From Pedobacter sp. Leaf194 (lineage in GTDB: Bacteria > Bacteroidota > Bacteroidia > Sphingobacteriales > Sphingobacteriaceae), in NCBI RefSeq assembly GCF_001423945.1, contig NZ_LMPU01000001.1, forward strand, positions 63,083 to 127,082: 64,000 nt of DNA, written 5' to 3'. The notes under the pieces are model-generated. The model saw only the letters and a list, made by a program, of their open reading frames with translations, did not search any database and was not told where the DNA came from. Position 1 is the stretch's first letter, and the number at the start of each line of letters is the position of its first letter. Positions 18,310-27,065 of the stretch are shown here, one piece after another. A program made the translations under genes and the position numbers.

Positions 18310-19215
18310 TTAACCGTTGATCAGTTCAATACTTGAGTTCCATAGTTCTGTCTGATACTTTTCATTATAAGAATCAGTTGAGGATTTAGTAACCTCTCCA
18401 TTTGAAAAATATACTCCATTAAGGTCAGCATACTTTTTTGAGTATGCAAGGTTTGCTAGCCGGCTTCCAGATAATACTGCTGTGTTGGTGTTTTTCTTGA
18501 ATTGGGTAAGAACAGGCATGATGTTATTCCATACAAATCTTAATATTGCTGGATAATTCTTAGCTAGTCCAGTGCCTGGAACCATACCAGGATCAAATGC
18601 ATTAACCCTTATCCCAAGAGGTGCTGATTTTTCATGAAAGAGGTAGGCGGTCATTACATTACATAACTTAGAGGTTGAATAGCGCCTTTGACCAACAGTC
18701 GTTGCTTTCTCCGTAGTTTTTGTAGGAAAAGCAAGCTCACGGCCACTGGTGCAAACTGGTGGTTCAGTTCCGGTCTTTGTCAATGGGTCATGTGTATCAC
18801 TAGCTGTGAAAGTAACGCTCGCACCACTGGTCATGTAGGGGGTGAGCAATTGTGTAAGGTAAAACCCACCTAAATGATTTGTTCCAAAAGTAATTTCAAA
18901 TTCGTCCTTTGTGTACGCTGTTTCACCAATATTTTGCAGTCCAGCGTTATTTATTAAAGTAGATATCTCCTTGTGGTCAGTCTTTGAAAACGCTATTTCA
19001 AAGTCTCTGATTGACTGAAGTGAGGCAAGGTTAAGCTCCATGCACACTAAACTTGGATGCCCGGTCTCTTTTTTTATTTTTTCGGCAGCCAACTTTCCAG
19101 CTGTCGTATTTCTACAGGCTATTATGATAGACTCTTTAGGAGCTAATTTAGCCATTTGCATTGCACATTCATAGCCTATTCCGCTATTTGCGCCTGTAAT
19201 GATAATCGATTTCAT
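18310..19215 (-). CDS. Short-chain dehydrogenase/reductase
   Basis: Starting at MKSIIITGANSGIGYECAMQ (19215) gives 301 residues; the longer frame to 19278 adds 21 residues upstream of the expected first strand. It has the NAD(P)-binding TGANSGIG motif, LINNAG, and the catalytic YxxxK in RRYSTSKLC. The size and the insert after the active site resemble the protochlorophyllide-reductase/retinol-dehydrogenase-like SDR subgroup. It is a cytoplasmic oxidoreductase with unknown substrate. The downstream Crp/Fnr gene may control it. Confidence 0.88.
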   Translation of the reverse strand: MKSIIITGANSGIGYECAMQMAKLAPKESIIIACRNTTAGKLAAEKIKKETGHPSLVCMELNLASLQSIRDFEIAFSKTDHKEISTLINNAGLQNIGETAYTKDEFEITFGTNHLGGFYLTQLLTPYMTSGASVTFTASDTHDPLTKTGTEPPVCTSGRELAFPTKTTEKATTVGQRRYSTSKLCNVMTAYLFHEKSAPLGIRVNAFDPGMVPGTGLAKNYPAILRFVWNNIMPVLTQFKKNTNTAVLSGSRLANLAYSKKYADLNGVYFSNGEVTKSSTDSYNEKYQTELWNSSIELING

Positions 19216-19613
19216 TTTCAATTTATTTAGAGCACAAAGGTGTGTTCTAAATAGGTATCGGGACTTGTCATATGACAAAAGCGAACGTTACTACGCTTTT
19301 TATTATTTCGTAATAATTATCGAAATTCCCTCGTTTAGTGATAATCTAAATTAGCGAATTCAAAAGAGAACCTAATTCTATAAAATCCTAGTTGAGGTTT
19401 TCACAATTATCATAAACCCATTTCATTAATCAAAATCATTTTTAGGTTTTTGATGATGAGTTTTTGATAATGAAAAATGGCCATTATTCGGGTAAAAATC
19501 ACTAGGAAAGTTTGCATATGCGAGTAAGAAGCATTTCAAAAAACGAGGATATAATGAGAGTGGTTAATATGGCATAATTAAAAAATACTTGCAGGTTTTA
19601 ATTATATATCGTA

Positions 19614-19627
19614 ATATTGCAATACAT
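19614..19627 (+). promoter_or_regulatory. Candidate ArsR operator upstream of arsR
   Basis: ATTGCAATA at 19616-19624 lies within the 10-bp palindrome TATTGCAATA. It is 8 bp upstream of the arsR ATG, and the same nonamer recurs before the DUF6428 gene. ArsR proteins bind AT-rich palindromes over their own promoters. The rest of the gap 19216-19631 is AT-rich without an ORF. Confidence 0.5.
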
Positions 19628-19631
19628 AGTT

Positions 19632-19961
19632 ATGGGACTTACAAGAACAGAAATATTCAGCACCGAACAGAACCAATTGGCAACTTTATTAAAAGCGTTG
19701 GCCCACCCTGCCCGTATCGCTATTTTGCAGAGGATCCTTGCTTCTAATACCTGCATCTGTGGCGACTTGGTAGAAGAATTGGGTTTGGCACAGGCTACTA
19801 TATCCCAACATTTGAAAGAATTAAAGACTGCTGGAATTATTCAGGGTACCATTGAAGGGGTAAGTGTTTGTTACTGAATTGATCCGGTAACTTGGAAATT
19901 AATAGAGACTCGAATAGGCGCTTTTTTAGGCGCTTACAAACAAGAAGCTGACTGTTGTTAG
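19632..19961 (+). pseudogene. arsR: ArsR-type arsenic repressor interrupted by in-frame TGA
   Basis: The frame starts at MGLTRTEIFSTEQNQLATLL. It has a winged-helix DNA-binding domain (LGLAQATISQHLKELKTAG) and the arsenite-binding Cys pair in NTCICGDLVEEL. After VSVCY comes TGA (19875-19877). The same frame then continues for 27 codons (IDPVTWKLIETRIGAFLGAY, ending ADCC) to TAG 19961. Family members typically have Cys at that point, so a TGC/TGT to TGA change is likely. The product would lose its last dimerisation helix and the terminal Cys pair. It may be inactive or partly active; a sequencing error is possible. Confidence 0.75.
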
Positions 19962-19988
19962 TTTTTTTAAAGGTTAAATCAATCGTTA

Positions 19989-20000
19989 AATTGCAATATT
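19989..20000 (+). promoter_or_regulatory. Second candidate ArsR operator, before the DUF6428 gene
   Basis: The nonamer ATTGCAATA recurs at 19990-19998, 15 bp before the DUF6428 start, with the palindromic core ATTGCAAT. Two copies in one operon support regulator binding and suggest a second, internal promoter that would survive arsR loss. Confidence 0.45.
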
Positions 20001-20012
20001 AAATATACCGTT

Positions 20013-20483
20013 ATGAAACTATCAGAAATTAAACAAATCCTGGCTAAAAGAGAAAGTGTTAATTTTAAACTTGAGAACGGGCAGGTTGTGCCTGAACACT
20101 TCCATGTTACCGAAGTTGGTGTAATCACTAAAGATTTTATTGACTGCGGAGGCACTGTACGCCATGAGAAAGTAGCAAATTTCCAACTTTGGGATGCCAA
20201 TGATTTTGAGCACCGTTTGAAAGCAGGAAAATTATTGAACATCATTTCTTTGTCTGAGCAGGTTATCGGTATCGAAGATCTTGATATAGAAGTAGAATAT
20301 CAGTCTGAAACCATAGGTAAATATGACCTGGCCTTTGACGGGGATAACTTTGTTTTAACCTCAAAAACGACTGCTTGCCTTGCCATGGACAAATGCGGCA
20401 TTCCGGCAAAAAAAGAAAAAGTTGAAATGGTAAACCTGGCAAGTGACGCAAATGCGTGTACTCCAGGTGGTGGCTGCTGCTAA
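20013..20483 (+). CDS. DUF6428 family protein, arsenic operon
   Basis: This 156-residue cytoplasmic protein (MKLSEIKQILAKRESVNFKL) matches the DUF6428 family, which commonly sits in Bacteroidota arsenic operons and has no known biochemical role. Visible features are the HFHVTEVG segment with two histidines, GGTVRHEKVANFQLW, and a Cys-rich tail (ACLAMDKCG, then ACTPGGGCC at the end). The Cys tail could bind arsenite, acting as a sink or metallochaperone; this is inference. It lies between arsR and the acetyltransferase gene (9-bp gap). Confidence 0.8.
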   Translation: MKLSEIKQILAKRESVNFKLENGQVVPEHFHVTEVGVITKDFIDCGGTVRHEKVANFQLWDANDFEHRLKAGKLLNIISLSEQVIGIEDLDIEVEYQSETIGKYDLAFDGDNFVLTSKTTACLAMDKCGIPAKKEKVEMVNLASDANACTPGGGCC

Positions 20484-20492
20484 ATAAAAAAC

Positions 20493-20978
20493 ATGGGCAT
20501 TAGAATTTTAGTTCTTCCAGATTGGGAGCAGGTTAAATCTATTTATGAAAAGGGAATTGCAACTGGCAATGCCACTTTTCAAACCACTGCCCCAACCTTT
20601 GAGGAATGGGACGATTCACATTTAAAAACTTGTCGCTTTGTCCATGATCATAATGGTATTGTGCGTGGATGGGCAGCATTAACTCCTGTTTCTTCCAGAT
20701 GCGTTTATGCCGGGGTTGCAGAAGTGAGTGTGTACGTTGATCCGGCATTCAGTGGAAAAGGTATTGGATCTGATCTCCTAAATCAATTGGTCAAGGCAAG
20801 TGAACAGGAAGGCATCTGGACTTTGCAGGCTGGAATTTTCCCTGAAAATGCATCAAGCTTAAAAATTCATGAGAAAGCTGGTTTCAGGATCCTTGGCATT
20901 CGGGAAAAGATTGGAAAACAACATGGCACCTGGCGGGATACCGTACTATTAGAAAGAAGAAGTCAAACTATAATTTAA
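20493..20978 (+). CDS. arsN1: GNAT N-acetyltransferase, ArsN1/phosphinothricin-acetyltransferase-like
   Basis: This 161-residue GNAT protein has the acetyl-CoA-binding loop AFSGKGIGSDLL and the family motifs ATFQTTAPTFEEW, AEVSVYVDP and GIFPENASSLKIHEKAGFR. These match the phosphinothricin acetyltransferase/ArsN1 group. ArsN1 acetylates the arsenical antibiotic arsinothricin. Its position between DUF6428 and arsC supports that role over general amine acetylation. It acts in the cytoplasm. Spacing to neighbours is 9 and 6 bp, so it is co-transcribed with the arsenic genes. Confidence 0.8.
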   Translation: MGIRILVLPDWEQVKSIYEKGIATGNATFQTTAPTFEEWDDSHLKTCRFVHDHNGIVRGWAALTPVSSRCVYAGVAEVSVYVDPAFSGKGIGSDLLNQLVKASEQEGIWTLQAGIFPENASSLKIHEKAGFRILGIREKIGKQHGTWRDTVLLERRSQTII

Positions 20979-20984
20979 AGAGAA

Positions 20985-21395
20985 TTGAAAAACATACTAG
21001 TCCTGTGTACAGGAAATAGCTGCCGAAGCCAGCTTGCTGAAGGGTATCTGCGTCATTTTGCAGAAGGTAAAGCCAATATTTATAGTGCCGGGATTGAAAC
21101 CCATGGTGTAAATCCAAAAGCGGTGCAGGTTATGGCAGAAGACCACATCGACATTTCAGTCCATACCTCAAACCACGTGGATGAATATCTCTCGATTCCT
21201 TTTGATGCAGTGATCACCGTATGTGACAATGCAAACGAAGCCTGTCCCTATTTTCCCGGCAAGGTAGAACGCTTTCATCAGAACTTTCCGGATCCCGCAA
21301 AAGCAACAGGAACGGATGAAGAAATCATGGACGAATTCAGAAGGGTCAGAGACCTGATCAAAATGTATTCTGCTGATTTATCAGCAAACATATAA
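20985..21395 (+). CDS. arsC: Arsenate reductase ArsC, LMW-phosphatase/thioredoxin type
   Basis: The gene starts with TTG at 20985 and gives 136 residues. It carries the low-molecular-weight phosphatase P-loop CTGNSCRS with the nucleophilic Cys. Later come [13 protein letters not shown] with the resolving Cys pair and FPDPAKATG with the catalytic Asp. This combination is the thioredoxin-coupled ArsC family. It reduces arsenate to arsenite in the cytoplasm, which the following ACR3 pump exports. The TTG start is used because no ATG precedes the first strand and it sits 6 bp after the previous stop. Confidence 0.93.
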   Translation: MKNILVLCTGNSCRSQLAEGYLRHFAEGKANIYSAGIETHGVNPKAVQVMAEDHIDISVHTSNHVDEYLSIPFDAVITVCDNANEACPYFPGKVERFHQNFPDPAKATGTDEEIMDEFRRVRDLIKMYSADLSANI

Positions 21396-21408
21396 CAAGG
21401 GAATTGTA

Positions 21409-22494
21409 ATGAGTGCAAATAATTGTGCCCCTGTGGCCGAACGAAAGAAATTAGGTTTCCTTGACAGGTACCTAACTTTATGGATCTTCATAGCAATGGC
21501 TCTTGGGGTGAGCATAGGTTATTTCGCACCTTCATCCTCCGGTTTTATCAATTCCTTTTCCAGTGGCACCACAAACATTCCTTTAGCCATTGGACTGATC
21601 CTGATGATGTACCCTCCGCTTGTAAAAGTGAGTTATGAAAAAATGGGTGAAGTATTCAAAGACACTAAAGTATTAAGCGTTTCGCTGATACTAAACTGGG
21701 TAGTTGGGCCATTACTAATGTTTTTCTTGGCCATCATTTTTTTAAAAGACTATCCGGAATATATGGTTGGGCTCATCCTGATTGGACTTGCCAGGTGCAT
21801 TGCCATGGTGGTGGTCTGGAATGAACTTGCTGAAGGAAACCGGGAATATGCAGCGGGACTAATTGCCTTGAATAGTATTTTCCAGGTATTATTATATAGT
21901 GTATTTGCTTATATCTTCATTACAGTACTACCTCCTTATTTTGGATTGAAAGGCCTGGAAGTACATATTACCATTGGCGAAATTGCTAAAAGTGTCGCGA
22001 TCTATTTAGGGTTGCCCTTTGCGCTTGGAATCATTTCAAGATATGCGCTGATCAGTCTTAAGGGAAGAGATTGGTTTAATAATGTCTTCGTACCTATGAT
22101 TTCGCCCATTACCCTTATTGCTTTACTTTTCACCATTGTGATCATGTTTAGTTTAAAGGGAGAACTGATCGTACACATTCCTATGGATGTGGTTAGAATT
22201 GCCATTCCACTAGTCATTTATTTTTCCATCATGTTTGTCATGAGCTTTTTTGCAGGACGTTATTTTGGTGCAGATTATTCCAAGAGCGCTTCTATCGCAT
22301 TTACGGCAACCGGGAACAATTTTGAACTGGCCATTGCAGTAGCCATTGGGGTATTTGGAATCAATTCAGGTCAGGCCTTTGCCGGAGTTATCGGACCTTT
22401 AGTAGAAGTTCCTGCACTGATCGCCCTGGTGAACCTTGCTTTTTACTTTAAAAAAAAATACTATCCCTCCAAGCCCTTTGAAACCATACAATAA
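21409..22494 (+). CDS. acr3: ACR3-family arsenite efflux permease
   Basis: This 361-residue inner-membrane protein has about ten hydrophobic segments. It has the ACR3 signature [20 protein letters not shown], including the conserved Cys and the Asn-Glu of the transport site, and the second conserved region [17 protein letters not shown]. It exports arsenite, the product of the preceding ArsC. The start is ATG 21409, 13 bp after arsC. Its stop overlaps the next start codon by one base (TAATG), so the metallophosphoesterase is translationally coupled. Confidence 0.95.
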   Translation: MSANNCAPVAERKKLGFLDRYLTLWIFIAMALGVSIGYFAPSSSGFINSFSSGTTNIPLAIGLILMMYPPLVKVSYEKMGEVFKDTKVLSVSLILNWVVGPLLMFFLAIIFLKDYPEYMVGLILIGLARCIAMVVVWNELAEGNREYAAGLIALNSIFQVLLYSVFAYIFITVLPPYFGLKGLEVHITIGEIAKSVAIYLGLPFALGIISRYALISLKGRDWFNNVFVPMISPITLIALLFTIVIMFSLKGELIVHIPMDVVRIAIPLVIYFSIMFVMSFFAGRYFGADYSKSASIAFTATGNNFELAIAVAIGVFGINSGQAFAGVIGPLVEVPALIALVNLAFYFKKKYYPSKPFETIQ

Positions 22495-23231
22495 TGAAGA
22501 TTGCACTTTTTTCGGATGTACATGCTAATCTACCGGCTTTTAAGGCTATGTTGGAAGACTTAGACAAACAGGGTCCAGATGCTGTATACTGCCTTGGCGA
22601 TTTGGTAGGTTACAACGTGTGGCCAAATGAAGTTATTGCTGAAATTAGAAGGCGAGGTATAGCTACCCTTGCCGGAAACCATGACTTAAAAGTAGAAAAC
22701 CTGATCACTACTCCCCAGAGCTTAAGCGAGCCTAGTAAAAAGTATGCTTACCACTTAGTTGAACAACATCATCGGGATTATTTGTTGACGCTCCCTGCAC
22801 ACATCAGACTGGAATTTAAGCAAGGCAGTGAAAAATTAAACGTCATAATGGCTCATGGCAGTACCAGGAGCGTAGATGAATATACGTTGTTTGATACCGA
22901 AGAAAAACAGGTGCTAAAAATGATGGAAGAAGCAAATGCTGACCTATTATTTGTCGGCCATTCTCATAAACCCTATCACCGGATAATGGAAAGCAGTGTC
23001 GGTGTTTTTAAACATGTAATCAATTTAGGTTCGGTTGGAAAACCAAAGGATGGAGACGTGCGGGGGTGTTATGTCCTGCTGACCATCGACAAAAGCAGTT
23101 CTGTTTTAGATCCAGAAAGTATTAAAGTAGAATTTAGAAGAGTCGCTTATGACCTTGACAAGGCTATTAAGGGAATACTAGAAAGTCCTTTACCAGATGA
23201 ATTTGCGCAAGTATTAATAGAAGCTAGATAA
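22494..23231 (+). CDS. Calcineurin-like metallophosphoesterase coupled to acr3
   Basis: This 245-residue protein has the complete metal-binding set of the calcineurin-like superfamily: DVHANLPA, GDLVGY, GNHD, and GHSHKPYH. It resembles the YfcE-like group. The likely activity is hydrolysis of phosphodiester or phosphomonoester bonds with two divalent metals in the cytoplasm. Its A overlaps the acr3 stop, so it is the last gene of the arsenic operon. A role in arsenic metabolism, such as removing arsenylated or phosphorylated by-products, is possible but unproven. Confidence 0.85.
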   Translation: MKIALFSDVHANLPAFKAMLEDLDKQGPDAVYCLGDLVGYNVWPNEVIAEIRRRGIATLAGNHDLKVENLITTPQSLSEPSKKYAYHLVEQHHRDYLLTLPAHIRLEFKQGSEKLNVIMAHGSTRSVDEYTLFDTEEKQVLKMMEEANADLLFVGHSHKPYHRIMESSVGVFKHVINLGSVGKPKDGDVRGCYVLLTIDKSSSVLDPESIKVEFRRVAYDLDKAIKGILESPLPDEFAQVLIEAR

Positions 23232-23386
23232 CAAGTAAGCCTATTAAAAAACGGTCAATTTTGATAAAGATTTTGATGGTTGCCTTCAATTTGTATTATT
23301 AGAACTTCCTAAAAGGATTTATAAAGTATGTATTTCATTACATTTAATGGAAATGTTTAATTTAGATTATACAGTAGAATTATTTT

Positions 23387-24133
23387 ATGAAAGACTACTT
23401 CAAATTTAGAGATCCATTTGATAAAAGCCCGCACAAGTTTGAGATCGGTAATCCAATTAAGTTTGACAGGAAAAAAGGAGATAATTTTTTCTTTAAGAAA
23501 TTCTTCAGTCTTGAATTTGAAGAATATGCAGAATACTATCAGTTCCATCTTGATTGGTTTGTTCTTAATAATGACAATACCGAAAAAGAATTTTTTACGC
23601 ATGTTTTAGATAAAATCGATGACCAAATTATCCATTATCATAAAAAAAGCATAGTGGCTTTGGATACAATTACGGGCCTCGATGCGTTAAGAAAATTTAA
23701 AGATGTTGTTGGAAAGTTTGACAAATGGCACATCAAAAAAGGCCTGGAAACAGTTGTCTCAGAAAAGGATATTGAGATATTAAAGCTTAAAAAAGAAATT
23801 CTACTCTTAAAAAAGCAAATCAAATTACTAAGCCGTTACGAGCCAGATCAGAAAATAAGACTGCTGGATGGTAATCTGACCCAATTGATTGATTTGATAA
23901 AGCAAATTCAGGAACTCGAAACGCCGGATGGTAAAAAATTAGCTCGCTCACAATCCCAAAGTCCCTGGTATAAAATGATCGGCAGATACTTTCAGCATGG
24001 AGAAAGTGAGATTTCGCTTGAGACGCTTCGAAATTACTTTCCTGCCAATAAAATCGGGAAGCTGATTAAGGGCTCTGATGTATCAGAATCAAACAAACTC
24101 TTCAAAATCATCCCGATTAACTCCAATCCATAA
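23387..24133 (+). CDS. Hypothetical protein, possible left part of the mobilizable island (248 aa)
   Basis: This 248-residue soluble protein has no recognised domain. It contains a coiled-coil stretch around residues 125-150 (EILKLKKEILLLKKQIKLLS) and a C-terminal segment with YFQHGESEISLETLRNYFP. The position before the HTH protein suggests it belongs to the element. The 155-bp gap from the arsenic operon shows no repeat or terminator that would mark the island end. Accessory replication or regulation is possible, but there is no direct evidence. Confidence 0.6.
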   Translation: MKDYFKFRDPFDKSPHKFEIGNPIKFDRKKGDNFFFKKFFSLEFEEYAEYYQFHLDWFVLNNDNTEKEFFTHVLDKIDDQIIHYHKKSIVALDTITGLDALRKFKDVVGKFDKWHIKKGLETVVSEKDIEILKLKKEILLLKKQIKLLSRYEPDQKIRLLDGNLTQLIDLIKQIQELETPDGKKLARSQSQSPWYKMIGRYFQHGESEISLETLRNYFPANKIGKLIKGSDVSESNKLFKIIPINSNP

Positions 24134-24236
24134 GACAAAACGGTTTTGATTTGACCAAACCAATTTAATGGTCATATAAAATGCCCTTTTCTGATTCAAT
24201 TTCGTACTGGCAATGTCGCCAACGTAATTGAATCTT

Positions 24237-24515
24237 ATGTCTATAGAAATTATGACCAAATCTGATCTGATGAATTTCAAATCAGATCTATTTAAAGAAC
24301 TTAAGACTTTTCTGGCTCCAGAAAAACCCGCTGATAAAAAATGGCTTCGTAGCAATGAGGTCAGGAAATTACTGGGCATATCCGCTGGAACTCTTCAAAC
24401 CCTTAGAAATAACCGAACGCTCAGTTTTACCAAAATTGGTGGGACCATGTATTACAGCATGGAGGAAATCAACAAAGTCTTGCAGTTTCCAAAAAAGCCT
24501 AATATTCTGAAATGA
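24237..24515 (+). CDS. Helix-turn-helix protein, excisionase-like
   Basis: The ATG at 24237 gives 92 residues; a TTG at 24228 is an alternative. The protein is WLRSNEVRKLLGISAGTLQT with a following RTLSFTKIGGTMYYSMEEI, the winged-helix pattern shared by excisionase and MerR-like HTH_17 proteins of Bacteroidota integrative elements. It probably binds element DNA to control excision or mobilisation. Its stop overlaps the start of the next gene by four bases (ATGA). Confidence 0.8.
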   Translation: MSIEIMTKSDLMNFKSDLFKELKTFLAPEKPADKKWLRSNEVRKLLGISAGTLQTLRNNRTLSFTKIGGTMYYSMEEINKVLQFPKKPNILK

Positions 24516-24793
24516 AAATGGGTACACCACTAACAATCTTTCTGTGCAAGGCAGCGGAAGACCAGGTGATCTCACCCACACATATCAGTCTCTTCACATC
24601 AATCGTTCAGTGCTGGGCGAGTGGTGGCCGGATGAATCCGGTCGTGGTCACCAGGAAAAAGCTAATGAGGATTTCAAAGATCAGATCAACCAGCACTTAC
24701 CATAAGTGTATCACGGATTTATCCAGGTCAGGTTACATTACTTATCTGCCATCTTTTAATCCATCAGGGAGTTTGATTCTTTTAAATAAATAA
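24512..24793 (+). CDS. Small conserved mobile-element protein (93 aa)
   Basis: This is a 93-residue protein (MKMGTPLTIFLCKAAEDQVI) with a winged-helix-like arrangement: VTRKKLMRISKIRSTSTYHK resembles the recognition helix region of replication or DNA-binding proteins, followed by a short hairpin. It overlaps the HTH gene and lies before the mobilisation genes, a common gene order in Bacteroidota mobilizable elements. The function is unknown; DNA binding is likely. Confidence 0.65.
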   Translation: MKMGTPLTIFLCKAAEDQVISPTHISLFTSIVQCWASGGRMNPVVVTRKKLMRISKIRSTSTYHKCITDLSRSGYITYLPSFNPSGSLILLNK

Positions 24794-24960
24794 AGTTATA
24801 TGAATCGATTTTCTGAGCAGGGGGTTTTTAAAAACTTTGAGGGAGCAAGTTTATGTTTTTGTTACCACAAAAACCTTTTTCCCGGGGAAAAAGAACTTGC
24901 TTTCCGCTCCCGATGGTCTCAGAAAGTGGCTGCCGCCATAAAGACCTAAATAAGATTAGT

Positions 24961-25311
24961 ATGGAAATTCGACCAAAGAGAAAAGGTGGAAGACCACCAA
25001 AGAAAATAAAAAGACAAAGTATGGTCAGATTGCGGTTGACCGTCTCTGAGCGATTTCTTTTTGAGCAAAAATCAAAGCGTGCCGGAATGGGCATAAGTGA
25101 TTTTATAAGGCATTCGGTAATGTCATCCAAGGTTATGACCAGATTTGGCGAAGCGGAAATCTCTGCCCATAGGGTACTTGCAGGTATGGCAAACAATCTA
25201 AATCAGCTGACGAAAAAAGCCCATCATTTGGGCCTCCTGATTATGGCTAGGCGCTGTCAGGATCTGATTTCGGAGATTGAAGATCATATGAAGACAATGA
25301 ATGATTTATGA
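24961..25311 (+). CDS. MobC-like relaxosome accessory protein
   Basis: The start MEIRPKRKGGRPPKKIKRQS at 24961 gives 116 residues. The longer frame from 24853 adds an unlikely 36-residue leader. A basic N-terminus is followed by a ribbon-helix-helix-like part (VRLRLTVSERFLFEQKSKRA) and GMGISDFIRHSVM, then a helical tail with GMANNLNQLTKKAH. This is the MobC/BmgB layout: the protein binds oriT and helps the relaxase nick. It overlaps the relaxase start by four bases. Confidence 0.82.
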   Translation: MEIRPKRKGGRPPKKIKRQSMVRLRLTVSERFLFEQKSKRAGMGISDFIRHSVMSSKVMTRFGEAEISAHRVLAGMANNLNQLTKKAHHLGLLIMARRCQDLISEIEDHMKTMNDL

Positions 25312-26255
25312 TTGGTAAAATAACATCGGGAAGGAGTTTTGGTGGCTGTGTGCGCTATGTAGTTCAAAAGGATACAGCAAGAGTGCTTGATGGTTTGGGC
25401 ATCAGGACCGCTGACGTGGAAAGGATGATTGCAGATTTTAATTTTCAGCGTTCCGCAAATCCGGATCTAAATAAAGCGGTAGGTCACATTTCCCTAAATT
25501 TCAGCGAGCAGGATAAGCTGAAGCTAACTGATGAAAAAATGCTTGAAATAGCAAATGAATACCTTGATAGGATTGGCATCAAAGATACGCAGGTCCTTTT
25601 TGTCAGGCATAAAGATAAATCTCATCCGCATGTACATTTAGTATATAACCGGGTCTCAAATTCGGGTAAGACCATTTCTGATAAAAACCTGTTTCATAAA
25701 AACGCGAATGTATGCCGGGAACTGACCAAAGCCCATGATTTATTTTTAGCAGCCGGCAAAATGCATGTAAACAGACAGGCACTCAAGGGGGCTGATAAGG
25801 TTAAGTATGAGATTTTTGACCAAATCAAACATGCGAAAGCCGTTACAAAAAATTGGGTAAACTTTGAGCAGGCCCTAAAAAGTCGTGGGGTGGAAATTAT
25901 TTTCAAATACAATGGCAACACCCAGGCGATTCAAGGACTTTCTTTTAGCAAGGATGGCTATTTGTTCAAGGGGTCCGAAATTGACAGGTCGCTAAGTTAT
26001 GGTAAGCTGAATGCCGAATTTAATGTAATAGCTTTAGATACCTCCAATTTTCCGGCAGGGACAAAAGAGCCCTCTACCAAGCCGAATTTGGTTAACGAGA
26101 TTCGTAATCATATTCAATTTGGACATACCGGCACCTCCGTGCTGGAGGTTTTGCTGCAATCGGAGCTTCCCACCCTTGCCACTGAACCGGAGCCATTTAT
26201 TAAACGAAAAAAGAAATCCCAGGCTAAGGGCAAAAGCCGGGGAATGAGTAGGTAA
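25308..26255 (+). CDS. Relaxase/mobilization nuclease MobA (MOBP-like)
   Basis: This 315-residue relaxase has an N-terminal nuclease domain. It shows motif I around residues 1-30 (IGKITSGRSFGGCVRYVV, where Tyr is the likely nicking residue) and the three-histidine motif HKDKSHPHVHLVYNR near residues 101-115. The C-terminus ends in a Lys-rich tail (KRKKKSQAKGKSRG). It nicks oriT and pilots the strand during transfer. The length is short, typical of mobilizable rather than self-transmissible elements. It needs coupling and mating machinery from a helper. Confidence 0.9.
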   Translation: MIGKITSGRSFGGCVRYVVQKDTARVLDGLGIRTADVERMIADFNFQRSANPDLNKAVGHISLNFSEQDKLKLTDEKMLEIANEYLDRIGIKDTQVLFVRHKDKSHPHVHLVYNRVSNSGKTISDKNLFHKNANVCRELTKAHDLFLAAGKMHVNRQALKGADKVKYEIFDQIKHAKAVTKNWVNFEQALKSRGVEIIFKYNGNTQAIQGLSFSKDGYLFKGSEIDRSLSYGKLNAEFNVIALDTSNFPAGTKEPSTKPNLVNEIRNHIQFGHTGTSVLEVLLQSELPTLATEPEPFIKRKKKSQAKGKSRGMSR

Positions 26256-26269
26256 TTAAATTAAATGAG

Positions 26270-26875
26270 ATGAAAACAATTGAGCAATCATTAGACAATT
26301 TTGGAGAAATTTTGGAGGCCTTGGCAACTCAAAGCAAAGCGCTAGAAGATAATGTCAGGACATTAATCAATACCAAACCTGCTGATTATGGTGATGATTT
26401 CAAAAAGGTATTACAGGAGTTAACTGATGTCAATGGAAAATTAGACCGGGAGGATTTAAAAGCTATGTTGGTCAGTTTAAATCGGAAAATAGAAAAAGTG
26501 CCGGACATCATTCCAGTTAAACATCACCATTATCTTGACAAGAGTAGTAAGGGTTTGGTTATAGGAATTTTTACAGGCCTTTTGTTCATAGCTGTCCTAA
26601 CAGGTTTAAGCGCATATATACTCAACCGAAATGCAAGCCTGGCTTTGGATAGCGATAAGCTTTTATATTTAAGGGCATATAATCCTGAATATTTAATGCG
26701 GATAGACCTTGGGTTTGTATCCTCAAGGGATAGCCTGGTTAGGGTTGCAAAAGAGATCATACTAAACCAAGAACAACTGCTGCAGGCGGAGCAGACCCTT
26801 AGAAACAAAGAGGTTGAACTCAACAAAGCGCGATTACTCAAGAAGAAGATTGAACAGAGGCGACAAAAAAAATAA
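26270..26875 (+). CDS. Membrane-anchored coiled-coil protein of the mobilizable island
   Basis: This 201-residue protein has an N-terminal cytoplasmic helical part, one transmembrane segment around residues 95-115 (LVIGIFTGLLFIAVLTGLSA), and a C-terminal coiled coil (QEQLLQAEQTLRNKEVELNK). It follows the relaxase by 14 bp, so it is in the same operon. Such proteins accompany Bacteroidota mobA genes, possibly linking the relaxosome to the membrane, but no role is established. It is last before a bidirectional terminator. Confidence 0.65.
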   Translation: MKTIEQSLDNFGEILEALATQSKALEDNVRTLINTKPADYGDDFKKVLQELTDVNGKLDREDLKAMLVSLNRKIEKVPDIIPVKHHHYLDKSSKGLVIGIFTGLLFIAVLTGLSAYILNRNASLALDSDKLLYLRAYNPEYLMRIDLGFVSSRDSLVRVAKEIILNQEQLLQAEQTLRNKEVELNKARLLKKKIEQRRQKK

Positions 26876-26993
26876 AAATCAAAGATATAAATTTTGGCCA
26901 TCCCTCATTTGTGGCCTATCTAAGCCGTACACACCATCCACCTCGTTCCGATTTTGTATCTACGCAAAAAAGTAATTGGTGGTATGTGGCTAA

Positions 26994-27037
26994 ATAAGCT
27001 AAGAAAGGGTAAATTGTTGTACCGTTTCTTAGCTTAT
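26994..27037. terminator. Bidirectional hairpin between the mob operon and the AbiEii gene
   Basis: ATAAGCTAAGAAA (26994-27006) is perfectly complementary to TTTCTTAGCTTAT (27025-27037), with an inner GGTA/TACC pair. The stem serves convergent transcripts from both sides, and both flanks are AT-rich. Confidence 0.7.
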
Positions 27038-27065
27038 CTTTCAATTAAACTTTAAAAAATAGTAA

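Noticed and set aside
19875..19961. Selenocysteine recoding of the arsR TGA
   Set aside because: No SECIS-like stem-loop is apparent right after the TGA, and a Cys-to-stop change or sequencing error is simpler.
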